Shown here piece after piece: positions 9,011 to 17,338 of a stretch of 64,000 nucleotides of DNA. Numbering within the stretch: position 1 is the stretch's first letter; each line of letters starts with the position of its first letter. The translations under genes and the position numbers were made by a program. Below the pieces are notes generated by a model that saw only the letters and a program-made list of their open reading frames with translations, made no database searches and was not told the DNA's origin. Where the stretch lies: NCBI RefSeq assembly GCF_006151805.1, contig NZ_VDDA01000013.1, positions 1 through 64,000 on the forward strand, in the 5' to 3' direction. This DNA is from Methylobacterium terricola (GTDB lineage: Bacteria > Pseudomonadota > Alphaproteobacteria > Rhizobiales > Beijerinckiaceae).

Positions 9011-10300
9011 ATGACCGATCCGACCAAGCTGCACTTCGCCACCCGGGCGGTCCATGCCGGCACCGCCCCCGACCCGGCGACCGGCGCCCGGGCGCAGCCG
9101 ATCTACTTCACCAACGGCTTCGTGTTCGAATCGAACGAGCAGGCCGCCGACATCTTCGCCATGCGGGCGACGGGCTTCTCGTATTCCCGCGGCTCGAACC
9201 CGACCGTGGCCGCCCTGGAGCGCCGGGTCGCGGCGCTGGAGAGCGCCAAGGCCGCGGTCGCGGTGGCCTCCGGCCAGTCGGCGATGCTGCTGGTGCTGAT
9301 GACCCTGATGCGGTCGGGCGACGCCTACGTCGCCTCGTCGCGGCTGTTCGGCGGGTCGCTCGGCCTGATGCGCCGGCTCGAGGGCCGCTACGACCTCGTG
9401 CCGCAATTCACCCGCGGCCTGACGCCGGAGGATTTCGAGGCGGCGATCACCGAGCAGACCCGGGCGATCGTGTGCGAGTCGATCGTCAACCCGTGCGGCA
9501 CGGTGATCGACCTCGAAGGCGTCGCCGCGGTCGCGCACAAGCACGGCCTGCCGCTCGTCGTCGACAATACGCTCGCCTCCCCCGCCCTGATCCGGCCGAT
9601 CGAGCACGGCGCCGACATCGTCGTCCACTCGACCTCGAAGTTCCTGTCGGGCTCCGGCACGGTGATCGGCGGCATCGTCTGCGACGGCGGTCGTTTCGAC
9701 TGGAAGGGGACGGGCCGCTACAACCTGATCAACGAGCCCTGGCCGGACTATGACGGCCTCGTCGTCTCCGAGCGCTTCCCCGAGACCGCCTTCGCGGTGG
9801 CCTGCCGGCTGTTCGGCCTGCGCGACCTCGGCCCCGGCCTGTCGCCGATGAACGCCTTCCTGACGCTCACCGGCACCGAGACCCTGCCGCTGCGCATGGA
9901 GCGCCACTGCGCCAATGCCAAGGCCGTCGCGGCCTTCCTCAAGGACCATCCGAAGGTGGCCTGGGTCAGCTACCCGTCGCTGCCGGGCCAGCCCGGCGAG
10001 GCGATGGCGAACCGTTACGTGCCGATGGGCGCCGGCTCGATCTTCACCGTCGGCTTCAAGGGCGGCGAGGCGGCGGCCCAGACGTTCATCACCGGGCTCA
10101 ACCTGATCTCGCACCTCGTCAATATCGGCGAGATCAAATCCCTGGCGATCCACCCGGCGACCACGACCCACCGCCAGTTGCCCGCCGCCGACAAGGAGGC
10201 CGCCCGGGTCGGCCCGGACACCGTGCGGCTGTCGATCGGCCTTGAATCGATCGAGGACCTGATCGCCGACGTGGCGCAGTCGCTCGACGCGCTCGACTGA
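9011..10300 (+). CDS. O-acetylhomoserine sulfhydrylase family protein, copy 2
   Basis: The 429-residue paralogue of the protein at 5658-6935 has the same domain and motif order: FSYSRGSNPTV, SGQSAM, LVVDNTLASPAL, lysine in HSTSKFLSGSG (K210), IHPATTTHRQ and LSIGLESIEDL. It differs at several active-site neighbourhoods (YFTNGF versus YQTTSF; STSKF versus SATKF). Substrate choice may therefore have diverged, for example succinyl- versus acetyl-homoserine or a thiol other than sulfide. The ATG at 9011 begins 25 bases after the receiver gene, so co-transcription with it is plausible. Confidence 0.87.
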   Translation: MTDPTKLHFATRAVHAGTAPDPATGARAQPIYFTNGFVFESNEQAADIFAMRATGFSYSRGSNPTVAALERRVAALESAKAAVAVASGQSAMLLVLMTLMRSGDAYVASSRLFGGSLGLMRRLEGRYDLVPQFTRGLTPEDFEAAITEQTRAIVCESIVNPCGTVIDLEGVAAVAHKHGLPLVVDNTLASPALIRPIEHGADIVVHSTSKFLSGSGTVIGGIVCDGGRFDWKGTGRYNLINEPWPDYDGLVVSERFPETAFAVACRLFGLRDLGPGLSPMNAFLTLTGTETLPLRMERHCANAKAVAAFLKDHPKVAWVSYPSLPGQPGEAMANRYVPMGAGSIFTVGFKGGEAAAQTFITGLNLISHLVNIGEIKSLAIHPATTTHRQLPAADKEAARVGPDTVRLSIGLESIEDLIADVAQSLDALD

Positions 10301-10347
10301 TCCATCGCGCCGTCCGGACAACCCGGACGGCGCTTGCCTCGTTCATC

Positions 10348-10362
10348 GAACAAATGTAGAAC
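10348..10362. promoter_or_regulatory. LexA-type SOS box (GAAC-N7-GAAC) upstream of ssb
   Basis: The exact direct repeat GAAC AAATGTA GAAC matches the alphaproteobacterial LexA operator (GTTC-N7-GTTC on the other strand). It lies 151 bases before the ssb start and has no other gene between. In many alphaproteobacteria ssb and uvrA share such a box. The match is exact; its function is inferred. Confidence 0.7.
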
Positions 10363-10513
10363 AGGCTCAGGGTCCCGGCATGTGTGTAGCGGGCACAAGG
10401 CGCCCCCTGCCCTTGCCGGTCCCGGCCTGTTCGGCCCAACTCGCGCGACCGAAGCGGTTCCGCGGCGTCGGCCGGGCATGCGCCCGAGTGAGATGGAACG
10501 AGAGGAGAGCGTG

Positions 10514-11089
10514 ATGGCGGGCAGCGTGAACAAGGTGATTCTGGTGGGCAATCTCGGGCGCGACCCCGAGACCCGCCGGCTGGCCTCCGGCGACCCGGTG
10601 GTGAACCTGCGCTTGGCCACGTCGGAGTCCTGGAAGGACAAGGCGTCGGGCGAGCGCAAGGAGAAGACCGAGTGGCACTCGGTCGTGATCTACAACGAGA
10701 ACCTGGCCCGGGTCGCCGAGCAGTACCTGCGCAAGGGCTCGAAGGTCTACGTCGAGGGTCAGCTCCAGACCCGCAAGTGGCAGGACCAGTCCGGCCAGGA
10801 GAAGTACACGACCGAGATCGTGCTGCAGCGCTTCCGCGGCGAGCTGACGATCCTCGACGGCCGCGGCGGCGGGGCCGAGGGCGGCATGTCCGAGATGGGC
10901 GCCGACGACATGGGCGGCGGCCAGATCAGCCGCGGCGGCGATTACGGCGGTGGCGGCGGCAATGGCGGCGGTGGTCGCAGCTCCGGCGGGCGCTCCTCGT
11001 CCGGCGGTGGCGAGCGGCGCCCGGCCCCGGCGTCGAGCGGCGGCAACCAGAAGCGCTACGACGACCTGGACGACGATATCCCGTTCTAG
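10514..11089 (+). CDS. ssb: Single-stranded DNA-binding protein
   Basis: The 191-residue protein binds ssDNA in replication, recombination and repair. The OB fold spans about 1-112 (SVNKVILVGNLGRDPE, ERKEKTEWHSVVIY, VEGQLQTRKWQDQSG). A long glycine/serine-rich linker follows, then the acidic tip DDDIPF that docks partner proteins. The ATG at 10514 is preceded by AGAGGAGAG, which fixes the start against upstream in-frame candidates. It is monocistronic, with a LexA-type box upstream and a strong hairpin downstream. Confidence 0.96.
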   Translation: MAGSVNKVILVGNLGRDPETRRLASGDPVVNLRLATSESWKDKASGERKEKTEWHSVVIYNENLARVAEQYLRKGSKVYVEGQLQTRKWQDQSGQEKYTTEIVLQRFRGELTILDGRGGGAEGGMSEMGADDMGGGQISRGGDYGGGGGNGGGGRSSGGRSSSGGGERRPAPASSGGNQKRYDDLDDDIPF

Positions 11090-11118
11090 GGCTTCGGCGT
11101 CCCGTTCGGTGTATCGAT

Positions 11119-11148
11119 GGCGGCCCGGATCGGATGATCCGGGCCGCC
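11119..11148 (+). terminator. Terminator hairpin after ssb
   Basis: A perfect 13-bp inverted repeat (11119-11131 with 11136-11148), with a 4-base loop, is followed by AATCATTTCC. It lies 29 bases after the ssb stop. Confidence 0.72.
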
Positions 11149-11458
11149 AATCATTTCCATGCACGCCGACGAACCAGGCGCTACCGGTCATCGAGCGACC
11201 GGCTCCCTTCATGGTTTCCCATCACTGCCTTGCGGCATGCTCCTGATGAGCGAGCGCCGTAGGGATGAAGTGTGACAGGCCGGACCAGCAAGACCGCCGC
11301 GAAGTCATCGTCGTCAACAGGGCCACACAGATCGCCTCTGCTGGCCTTCCCAAGCCGGTTCGCGAGATGGCGGATGCCTTGACGACACTCTTGCAGAACG
11401 GATTCAGTCCGCCGGCCGGTCGCCATCGGCAGCGCGAAGGATCGCTCGCGCGGATGAG

Positions 11459-11581
11459 CGAGTTCCACATCCCGCAGAGAACGAGATCGCACTCGCCCTC
11501 GAAGTCCGACGACTTACCGGGGAGCGGGCGTGTGACGTCACCGGAACCGAGCAGGCCGCCTCATTACGTTACGTCAGTTGA
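11459..11581 (+). pseudogene. Possible remnant of a VapB-like antitoxin gene
   Basis: One frame reads SEFHIPQR and the adjacent frame continues AENEIALALEVRRLTGE up to a stop at 11579-11581. Joined across a one-base slip, this resembles the short N-terminal FHI-element followed by the LA-ELAxxTGE segment of Rv0623/VapB-type antitoxins. No toxin gene follows. The similarity is short and judged by eye only. Confidence 0.3.
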
Positions 11582-11586
11582 CAGAT

Positions 11587-11722
11587 GACGCCTTGCGCGT
11601 TGCCCGTCCTGATGCGGATTCTCGCCTCGCTCGGAGAGGAGGTCCGTCTGGCCTGGTCGGACGCCTCGGGCGACGACGGTCGCATCATGGCGGGCGTTCA
11701 TGAGACGCCCGAAGCGGCGTAA
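11587..11722 (+). pseudogene. Possible C-terminal remnant of a HigA/XRE-type antitoxin
   Basis: The frame from the ATG at 11587 reads a short peptide containing LPVLMRILASLGEEVRLAW, ending at a stop at 11720-11722. This looks like the end of the small XRE antitoxins, whose last helix reads DxLxxILxALGxxV. The helix-turn-helix part is missing. This is low-confidence pattern matching. Confidence 0.25.
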
Positions 11723-11769
11723 GCCCGGCCGATCGGCCACCGCGGACGGACGGTCGCGCGAGCCGCAGC

Positions 11770-11797
11770 GGGGCGCCCGACCTGCGTCGGACGCCCC
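11770..11797 (-). terminator. Hairpin after malate synthase G
   Basis: A 12-bp stem with one mismatch (11770-11781 with 11786-11797) and a 4-base loop begins 15 bases beyond the glcB stop on the minus strand. Confidence 0.5.
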
Positions 11798-11811
11798 TCC
11801 CCTGCCTTGCC

Positions 11812-13986
11812 TCAGGCCGGCGCGCCGCCGGCCTTCGCCTCGCGCCGGCGGGCGTGCAGCACGTACTCGGTGTAGCCGTTCGGCTGCACCCGGCCCTTGA
11901 ACACCAGGTCGCAGGCGGCCTGGAAGGCCGGCCCGTCGAAGCCCGGCGCCATCGGCCGGTAGAGCGGATCGCCGGCATTCTGGCGGTCGACCACCTTGGC
12001 CATCCGCTTCATCGTCTCCATCACCTGTGCCTCGGACACCACGCCGTGGTGCAGCCAGTTGGCGATGTGCTGCGACGAGATCCGCAGGGTGGCGCGGTCC
12101 TCCATGAGGGCCACGTCGTGGATGTCGGGCACCTTGGAGCAGCCGACGCCCTGGTCGATCCAGCGCACGACGTAGCCGAGGATGCTCTGGACGTTGTTGT
12201 CGATCTCCTGCTGGACGTCGTCGGGGGCGAAGTTCGAGCGGGCGAGCGGGATCTGCAGGATCTCGTCGAGGGCCGAGCGCGGCCGGCGCGCCAGCTCCTG
12301 CTGGCGGGCCTTCACGTCGGTCTCGTGGTAGTGCAGCGCGTGCAGGGTCGCGGCGGTCGGCGAGGGCACCCAGGCGGTCGAGGCGCCGGCCTTCGGGTGG
12401 GCGCCCTTCTGCATCAGCATGTCGGCCATGGCGTCGGGGGCCGCCCACATGCCCTTGCCGATCTGTGCCCGGCCGAGCAGGCCGCAGGCGAGGCCGACAT
12501 CGACGTTGTTCTCCTCGTAGCCCTTGATCCAGGGCGTGCCCTTCATGTCGTTCTTGCGGATGACCGGGCCGGCCTCCATCGAGGTGTGGATCTCGTCGCC
12601 GGTGCGGTCGAGGAAGCCGGTATTGATGAACACCACCCGCTCCGACGCCGCCTTGATGCAGGCGGCGAGGTTGACCGTGGTGCGGCGCTCCTCGTCCATG
12701 ATGCCCATCTTGAGGGTGTTGGGCGCCAGGCCCAGCATCGCCTCGACCCGGGTGAACAGCTCGACCGCGAAGGCGACCTCGTCCGGCCCGTGCATCTTCG
12801 GCTTGACGATGTAGACCGAACCGCGGCGGCTGTTGCGGATCGCCGACGTGCCCTTGAGGTCGTGGATCGCGATCAGCGCGGTGACGGCAGCGTCGAGGAT
12901 GCCCTCCGGCACCTCGGCGCCGGTCTCGTCGAGAACCGCGTCGGTGAACATGTGGTGGCCGACATTGCGCACCAGCATCAGCGAGCGGCCGGGCACGCTG
13001 ACCTCGCCCGCGCCGTCGGGCGCGGTGTAGGTGCGGTCGGGGTTGAGCTTGCGCTCGAAGCGGCGCCCGTCCTTCTCGACCGCGGCCGAGAGGGTGCCGT
13101 TCATCAGGCCGAGCCAGTTGCGGTAGACCACGACCTTGTCGTCGGCATCGACCGCCGCGACCGAATCCTCGAGGTCCATGATGGTCGAGACCGCGGACTC
13201 GACCAGGAGGTCGGCGACGCCGGACGCGTCGAAGCGGCCGATCCGGTGGGTGCGGTCGAGGACGATCTCGGCGTGAAGGCCGTGATGGCGCAGGAGGAGC
13301 GCCGTCGGCGAGCTGGCCTTGCCGCGATAGCCCACGAAGGCCTCCGGCCGGGCAAGCGGGATGGTGTCGCCGGTGTTCATGTTGCCGACGAGCTGGCCGC
13401 CCTCGACCGCGTAGGTCACCACGTCGGCGTGGCGGCCGCCGGCGAGCGGCAGGTTGCGGTCGAGGAAGGCGCGGGCGCGGGCCACCACCCGGGCGCCGCG
13501 GGTGCGGTTGTAGCCGCCGCCCCGGGTCGCGCCGCCCTCCTCCGACACCGCGTCGGTGCCGTAGAGCGCATCGTAGAGCGAGCCCCAGCGGGCATTGGCG
13601 GCGTTGAGCGCGTAGCGGGCGTTCGAGGTCGGCACCACGAGCTGCGGCCCGGCGATCGCCGCGATCTCGTCGTCGACGTTGTCGGTGCGCACCTGGACCG
13701 GGCCGGGATCGGGCAGCAGGTAGCCGATCTCGGTGAGGAACGCCTTGTAGGCTGCCTCGTCGACCGGCTTGCCGACCCGCTCGCGGTGATAGGCGTCGAT
13801 CTTCGCCTGCAGGGCGTCGCGGGTCTCGAGCAGGGCGCGGTTGCGGGGCGCCAGATCGCGCACGATGGCGGACAGGCCGGTCCAGAACGCCTCCGGGTCG
13901 ATCCCTGTCCCCGGCAGGGCTTCGTTCACCACGAAGTCGTGCAGCACCGCCGCCACCGACACGCCACCCACCGTCTTGCGATCCAT
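11812..13986 (-). CDS. glcB: Malate synthase G
   Basis: This 724-residue cytosolic enzyme condenses glyoxylate and acetyl-CoA to malate. Length and motifs match isoform G: HGLHAEIVLDR, STIMDLEDSVAAVDADDK, GVYRNWLGLMNG-type segment, GRSLMLVRNVGHHMFTDA, IVKPKMHGPDE, KMGIMDEERRTTVNL, INTGFLDRTGDEIHTSMEAG and KGMWAAPD. The ATG at 13986 begins the conserved N-terminus; an upstream in-frame GTG/ATG at 14013 would add nine residues. It is monocistronic with a terminator hairpin. It gives the cell a direct route for glyoxylate, relevant to C2 metabolism and to glyoxylate made in the serine cycle. Confidence 0.95.
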   Translation of the reverse strand: MDRKTVGGVSVAAVLHDFVVNEALPGTGIDPEAFWTGLSAIVRDLAPRNRALLETRDALQAKIDAYHRERVGKPVDEAAYKAFLTEIGYLLPDPGPVQVRTDNVDDEIAAIAGPQLVVPTSNARYALNAANARWGSLYDALYGTDAVSEEGGATRGGGYNRTRGARVVARARAFLDRNLPLAGGRHADVVTYAVEGGQLVGNMNTGDTIPLARPEAFVGYRGKASSPTALLLRHHGLHAEIVLDRTHRIGRFDASGVADLLVESAVSTIMDLEDSVAAVDADDKVVVYRNWLGLMNGTLSAAVEKDGRRFERKLNPDRTYTAPDGAGEVSVPGRSLMLVRNVGHHMFTDAVLDETGAEVPEGILDAAVTALIAIHDLKGTSAIRNSRRGSVYIVKPKMHGPDEVAFAVELFTRVEAMLGLAPNTLKMGIMDEERRTTVNLAACIKAASERVVFINTGFLDRTGDEIHTSMEAGPVIRKNDMKGTPWIKGYEENNVDVGLACGLLGRAQIGKGMWAAPDAMADMLMQKGAHPKAGASTAWVPSPTAATLHALHYHETDVKARQQELARRPRSALDEILQIPLARSNFAPDDVQQEIDNNVQSILGYVVRWIDQGVGCSKVPDIHDVALMEDRATLRISSQHIANWLHHGVVSEAQVMETMKRMAKVVDRQNAGDPLYRPMAPGFDGPAFQAACDLVFKGRVQPNGYTEYVLHARRREAKAGGAPA

Positions 13987-14290
13987 GATCTTCCCTCCCG
14001 GCGGCACCCGCACGCGCCGCGTCGCGGCTCCCCCTTAACAGGGGATGCGGGCGCCGTAAAAGTCGGGGTCGCGGCAGGACGATGCGGCAATCGGCACGGG
14101 GCGGCCCCGCAGGGCCGCCCCACGCGAGACACGGCGCCGGGGATGAAGGGACGTGACGAAAACGTCATGCAGGATGTGGGCGAAAACGCTGCGCTGGCGC
14201 GTTGCCTCCCCGTGACAAATGCCGGCCCCCCTCCCATCTCGTGGGCGCCGGGCCGGGTCCGCCCACCGGCCACCGAAGGAGTACGGCTCC
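13987..14290. promoter_or_regulatory. Divergent promoter region of glcB and the DUF2076 gene
   Basis: Two dyads are visible. One is a 10-bp GC stem at 14098-14121 with a 4-base loop. The other is TGACG-AAAA-CGTCA at 14154-14167, a 5-bp inverted repeat that could be an operator. No gene is supported. Which promoter each dyad serves cannot be decided from sequence. Confidence 0.4.
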
Positions 14291-15052
14291 ATGAACAGCG
14301 AAGAACGCGACGTCATCAACGGCATATTCCAGCGACTGGAGCAGGCCGCGCAGCAGCCCCGCGATGCCGACGCGGAGCGCTTCATCGCCGACAAGATCCG
14401 CGCCCAGCCCTATGCGCCCTACGCCATGGCCCAGCTCGTCTACGTGCAGGAGGAGGCGATCAAGAGCCTCAACCAGCAGCTCGAGCAGGCCCGGGCCGAG
14501 GCGCAGCGCGCGGGCCAGGGTCAGGGCGCCGGCCAGGGCTCGGGCGGCGGCGGCTTCTTCTCCAGCATCTTCGGCGGCGGGTCCCGGCCCGAGCCGCAGC
14601 AGCCGCCGCAGCGCGCCGGCGCCTGGGGCAACCAGGGCGGTGGGTACGGCCAGCAGCCGGGCTACGGCGGCCCGCCCCAGGGCTATCCGCCGCAGCAGCC
14701 GGGCTACGCCCCGCAGCAGGGCGGCCCGTGGGGCGGCCAGCCGCAGGCGCCGCAGCAGCGCGGCGGCGGCTTCCTCGCCACCGCCCTGCCGATGGCGGCG
14801 GGCGCGGCGGGTGGCATGCTGCTCGGCAGCGCGCTGAGCAACGCCTTCGCGGGCGGGCACTCCTCGCTCGGTAGCATGGCGGGCCTCGGCGGCGCCGGGA
14901 CCGGCGGCGGCACGGTCGTCGAGAACAACTACTTCGGCAACCAGGGCGGCAGCGAGGATTTCGGCGCTCCGCTCGGGGGCGACGATGCCGGCTTCCAGGA
15001 CGCCTCGTTCGACGGCGACATGGGCGACAGCGGCAGCGACGACTGGGTCTGA
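14291..15052 (+). CDS. DUF2076 domain protein
   Basis: The 253-residue protein starts with the DUF2076 signature (MNSEERDVINGIFQRLEQ, DAERFIADKIRAQPYAPYAM, LVYVQEEAI; about 1-80). A Gln/Gly/Pro-rich low-complexity stretch and a short hydrophobic Gly/Ala segment at about 165-195 (ATALPMAAGAAGGMLLGSAL) follow. The tail is acidic. The family is periplasmic or membrane-linked in some members and has no established role. The start is fixed by GAAGGAG nine bases upstream of the ATG at 14291. Confidence 0.85.
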   Translation: MNSEERDVINGIFQRLEQAAQQPRDADAERFIADKIRAQPYAPYAMAQLVYVQEEAIKSLNQQLEQARAEAQRAGQGQGAGQGSGGGGFFSSIFGGGSRPEPQQPPQRAGAWGNQGGGYGQQPGYGGPPQGYPPQQPGYAPQQGGPWGGQPQAPQQRGGGFLATALPMAAGAAGGMLLGSALSNAFAGGHSSLGSMAGLGGAGTGGGTVVENNYFGNQGGSEDFGAPLGGDDAGFQDASFDGDMGDSGSDDWV

Positions 15053-15074
15053 CCGGCCGTCCGTCTCATGACGA

Positions 15075-15106
15075 AGGGCCCCGCCGCGGCAGCGCGGCGG
15101 GGCCCT
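15075..15106. terminator. Bidirectional terminator between converging genes
   Basis: A perfect 14-bp inverted repeat (15075-15088 with 15093-15106) with a 4-base loop sits midway between the DUF2076 stop and the L,D-transpeptidase stop. Confidence 0.7.
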
Positions 15107-15112
15107 GTCGCG

Positions 15113-16090
15113 TCAGATCACCATCACCCGCGCGCCGACCGGCACGCGCTCGTAGAGGTCCATCACGTCCTCGTTCATCATCCGGATGCAGCCCGAGGAG
15201 ACCGACTGGCCGATCGTGTGCGGCTCGTTGGTGCCGTGGATGCGGTAGAGCGACGAGCCGAGATAGAGCGCCCGGGCGCCGAGCGGGTTGGCGGGGCCGC
15301 CCGCCATGTGGCGCGGCAGGTCCGGGCGGCGGCGCAGCATCTCGGCCGGCGGGGTCCAGTCCGGCCATTCGCGCTTGGCGCTGACCGTCTTCATCCCCGA
15401 CCAGGTGAAGCCCGGCCGCCCGACGCCGATGCCGTAGCGCAGGGCCCGGCCGCCGGGCTGGACGAGGTAGAGGAAGTGCGACGGCGTGTCGATCACGACG
15501 GTGCCGGGCCGCTGGCCGCCGTCATAGGCGACCTCCTGGCGCTGGAAGCGCGCATCCATCGCCCGGCCGATCCCCTCCTCGCGCGCCTCCGGCACCGGCG
15601 CCGGCATGGGACGGCCTCGCGGCGTCTCGAACGGGTCGGGCGCATAGGCCTGAGCGGGATAGGACTGAGTGGGATAGGCCTGGGCCGGGTAGGCTTGGGT
15701 CGGATAGGGCTGGGCTGGGTAGGCCTGGGCCGGCACCGGGTCGCCGGACCGCGGGTAGGCGGCTGGGGCGACCGGCGCGTAGCCGACCTGAGCCTCCGAA
15801 TATCCCGCCACGGCGTAGCCCGTGGTGCGGCCATAGGTGGGTTGCTGCGCGTAGGCATCCGGGGCGTAGGCCGATGGGCGGGTGCCGCGCCCGGCCAGGA
15901 TCGTGCCGTCCGGGGCGACCGGCATCGGGCGCACGGCCCGGGCGACGGCGTTCGGGTCCTGCCCGGTCATCAGGTACTCGATGAAGCCGCCGCCATAGGC
16001 ACCCGACGCTCCCTGCGCCAGGGCCGGAGACGTCGCGATCCCCAACCCGGCCGCGACCGCCCCGGCCAGCACCATCCCGCGCACCGTCAT
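15113..16090 (-). CDS. L,D-transpeptidase (ErfK/YbiS type) with Pro/Tyr/Gln repeat linker
   Basis: The 325-residue exported YkuD enzyme has a signal peptide at 1-26 (SPALAQ). A disordered linker follows, containing six five-residue copies of the (A/T)Q(A/P/S)YP type at about 121-150. The catalytic domain lies at about 195-325, with RIHGTNEP (H285) and SSGCIRMMNEDVMDLYE (C301). It ends VRVMVI-like at the domain edge, as usual for ErfK/YbiS enzymes, which cross-link peptidoglycan or anchor outer-membrane proteins. The ATG at 16090 precedes the signal peptide; the start at 16108 is an alternative. Confidence 0.9.
   Translation of the reverse strand: MTVRGMVLAGAVAAGLGIATSPALAQGASGAYGGGFIEYLMTGQDPNAVARAVRPMPVAPDGTILAGRGTRPSAYAPDAYAQQPTYGRTTGYAVAGYSEAQVGYAPVAPAAYPRSGDPVPAQAYPAQPYPTQAYPAQAYPTQSYPAQAYAPDPFETPRGRPMPAPVPEAREEGIGRAMDARFQRQEVAYDGGQRPGTVVIDTPSHFLYLVQPGGRALRYGIGVGRPGFTWSGMKTVSAKREWPDWTPPAEMLRRRPDLPRHMAGGPANPLGARALYLGSSLYRIHGTNEPHTIGQSVSSGCIRMMNEDVMDLYERVPVGARVMVI
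15641..15730 (-). repeat. 15-bp coding repeat, six copies, in the L,D-transpeptidase linker
   Basis: Six tandem 15-base units encode AQAYP/AQPYP/TQAYP/TQSYP pentapeptides. The in-frame repeat could expand or contract without breaking the frame. It is embedded in the gene at 15113-16090. Confidence 0.75.
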
Positions 16091-16348
16091 CGCACCCGTC
16101 CCCACCATCTGCCGGCCATCCGCCGACCATGACGCCAGGAGAGCAGGCGGGCCCAGACCGGGCCGTGAAGGAACGTGGTGAGCGTTTCGCTAAATCCCTG
16201 GCGCGAATCGTTAATTCGGGCGCATCGTGAATCCTTCGTCACCCCGGCCGCGCGCGCCGGCAGGCATTCAGCAATTCGCAATCAATCCTGGCGACATTGT
16301 CTGGGTGGGCCGTACGATGCGGCCGCGGTTGCAGGCTCTCTCGAACCC

Positions 16349-17065
16349 ATGAAGAACAAGCGCTTCCGCATCGAGGACAGTCTCGGCGTTTCCTCTACCC
16401 CGATCGAGGCGGCTCCCTCGGCGCCCTCGGCCAACGACGAGCGGATCTCCGAGATCCTGGCAACGGTCAACGAGCTGAAGCGGCTCACCCAGACCACCAC
16501 CGGCGACGTCATCGACGCCTGCCGGCGGGAGATCACCGAGGTCTACGGGCTGCGCAACGAGCTCGACGTGATGAAGGCCGCGATCGGCCGGACCAAGCAC
16601 GAGATCGCGGTGCTGCATCGGCAGGATTTCGACGGCAAGGGCGTGCGCCGGGCCGCCGGCGAGCTCGACGCGGTCGTCGAGGCGACGGAGCGGGCCACCA
16701 CCACCATCCTGGCCGCCGTCGAGGACATCGAGACCCACGCCTCGGTCCTGCGCTCGAGCGGGGCGCTCAAGGACCGCTCGGACGTCGACGCGATCCTGGA
16801 ACGCACCGTGGTGCTCTACGAGGCCTGCAACTTCCAGGATCTGACCGGCCAGCGCATCAGCAAGATCGTCAGCGTCCTGAAGTTCGTCGAGGACCATATC
16901 GACCGGATGATCGAGGCCTGGGGCGGGATCGAGGCGTTCCGGGACCTGATGGGCGAGCGCGCCGGCGTCAGCATCGACGACGAGAGCAGCCTGCTCAACG
17001 GCCCGAAGCTCGAGGAGGATCCGGGTCACGTCGACCAGAACGACATCGACGCGCTGTTCGATTGA
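16349..17065 (+). CDS. CheZ-like protein phosphatase of chemotaxis
   Basis: The 238-residue mostly helical protein has the CheZ fingerprint: a long central coiled pair and ACNFQDLTGQRISKIVSVL at about 165-185, where CheZ carries its catalytic Gln. The C-terminal DQNDIDALFD matches the CheY-binding tail of CheZ. CheZ dephosphorylates CheY-P. No other chemotaxis gene is nearby. The ATG at 16349 is chosen because residues upstream in frame (from 16175) are not conserved-looking. The family call is good; the partner CheY is not identifiable from this window. Confidence 0.8.
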   Translation: MKNKRFRIEDSLGVSSTPIEAAPSAPSANDERISEILATVNELKRLTQTTTGDVIDACRREITEVYGLRNELDVMKAAIGRTKHEIAVLHRQDFDGKGVRRAAGELDAVVEATERATTTILAAVEDIETHASVLRSSGALKDRSDVDAILERTVVLYEACNFQDLTGQRISKIVSVLKFVEDHIDRMIEAWGGIEAFRDLMGERAGVSIDDESSLLNGPKLEEDPGHVDQNDIDALFD

Positions 17066-17338
17066 GCGCGGCCAACCGCTCTCCGTATCGCGAAACAACG
17101 CTCGGAGCCTGTGGCCCGGATCGCGCGAACCTGAGACCCGCCCGGTCGTTCCGGACTCCGCTCTGCGCCGCCGGAAGGACGGGGCGGGCGTTCACGCCGT
17201 CCCGCGGGTCAAGCAGGCGCTGGCGCTCCTGGCATCATCCCGTACGATGCCGTGCGGTGCCAGGATGGCGATGAAGAGGCCGACATCGCGGCACATGCCG
17301 GGCGTCGGCGCCGCGCCCCCACCGGCATGACGGCCTCA

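Larger units (their letters stand above)
11149..11769. other. Decayed intergenic stretch with possible antitoxin remnants
   Basis: No intact gene is convincing in about 620 bases. GC content and codon pattern are weaker than in neighbours. Two fragments look protein-like but are frame-broken: one at about 11459-11581 and one at about 11587-11722, each listed separately. The ORFs at 11265-11588 (+) and 11181-11492 (-) are not recognisable as a whole. Confidence 0.45.

Noticed and set aside
11854..14874. A 1006-codon open frame on the plus strand opposite glcB
   Set aside because: It is the antisense of glcB continuing into the DUF2076 gene. It reads His/Asp/Val-rich low complexity, as expected from GC-biased wobble positions, and contains no domain.
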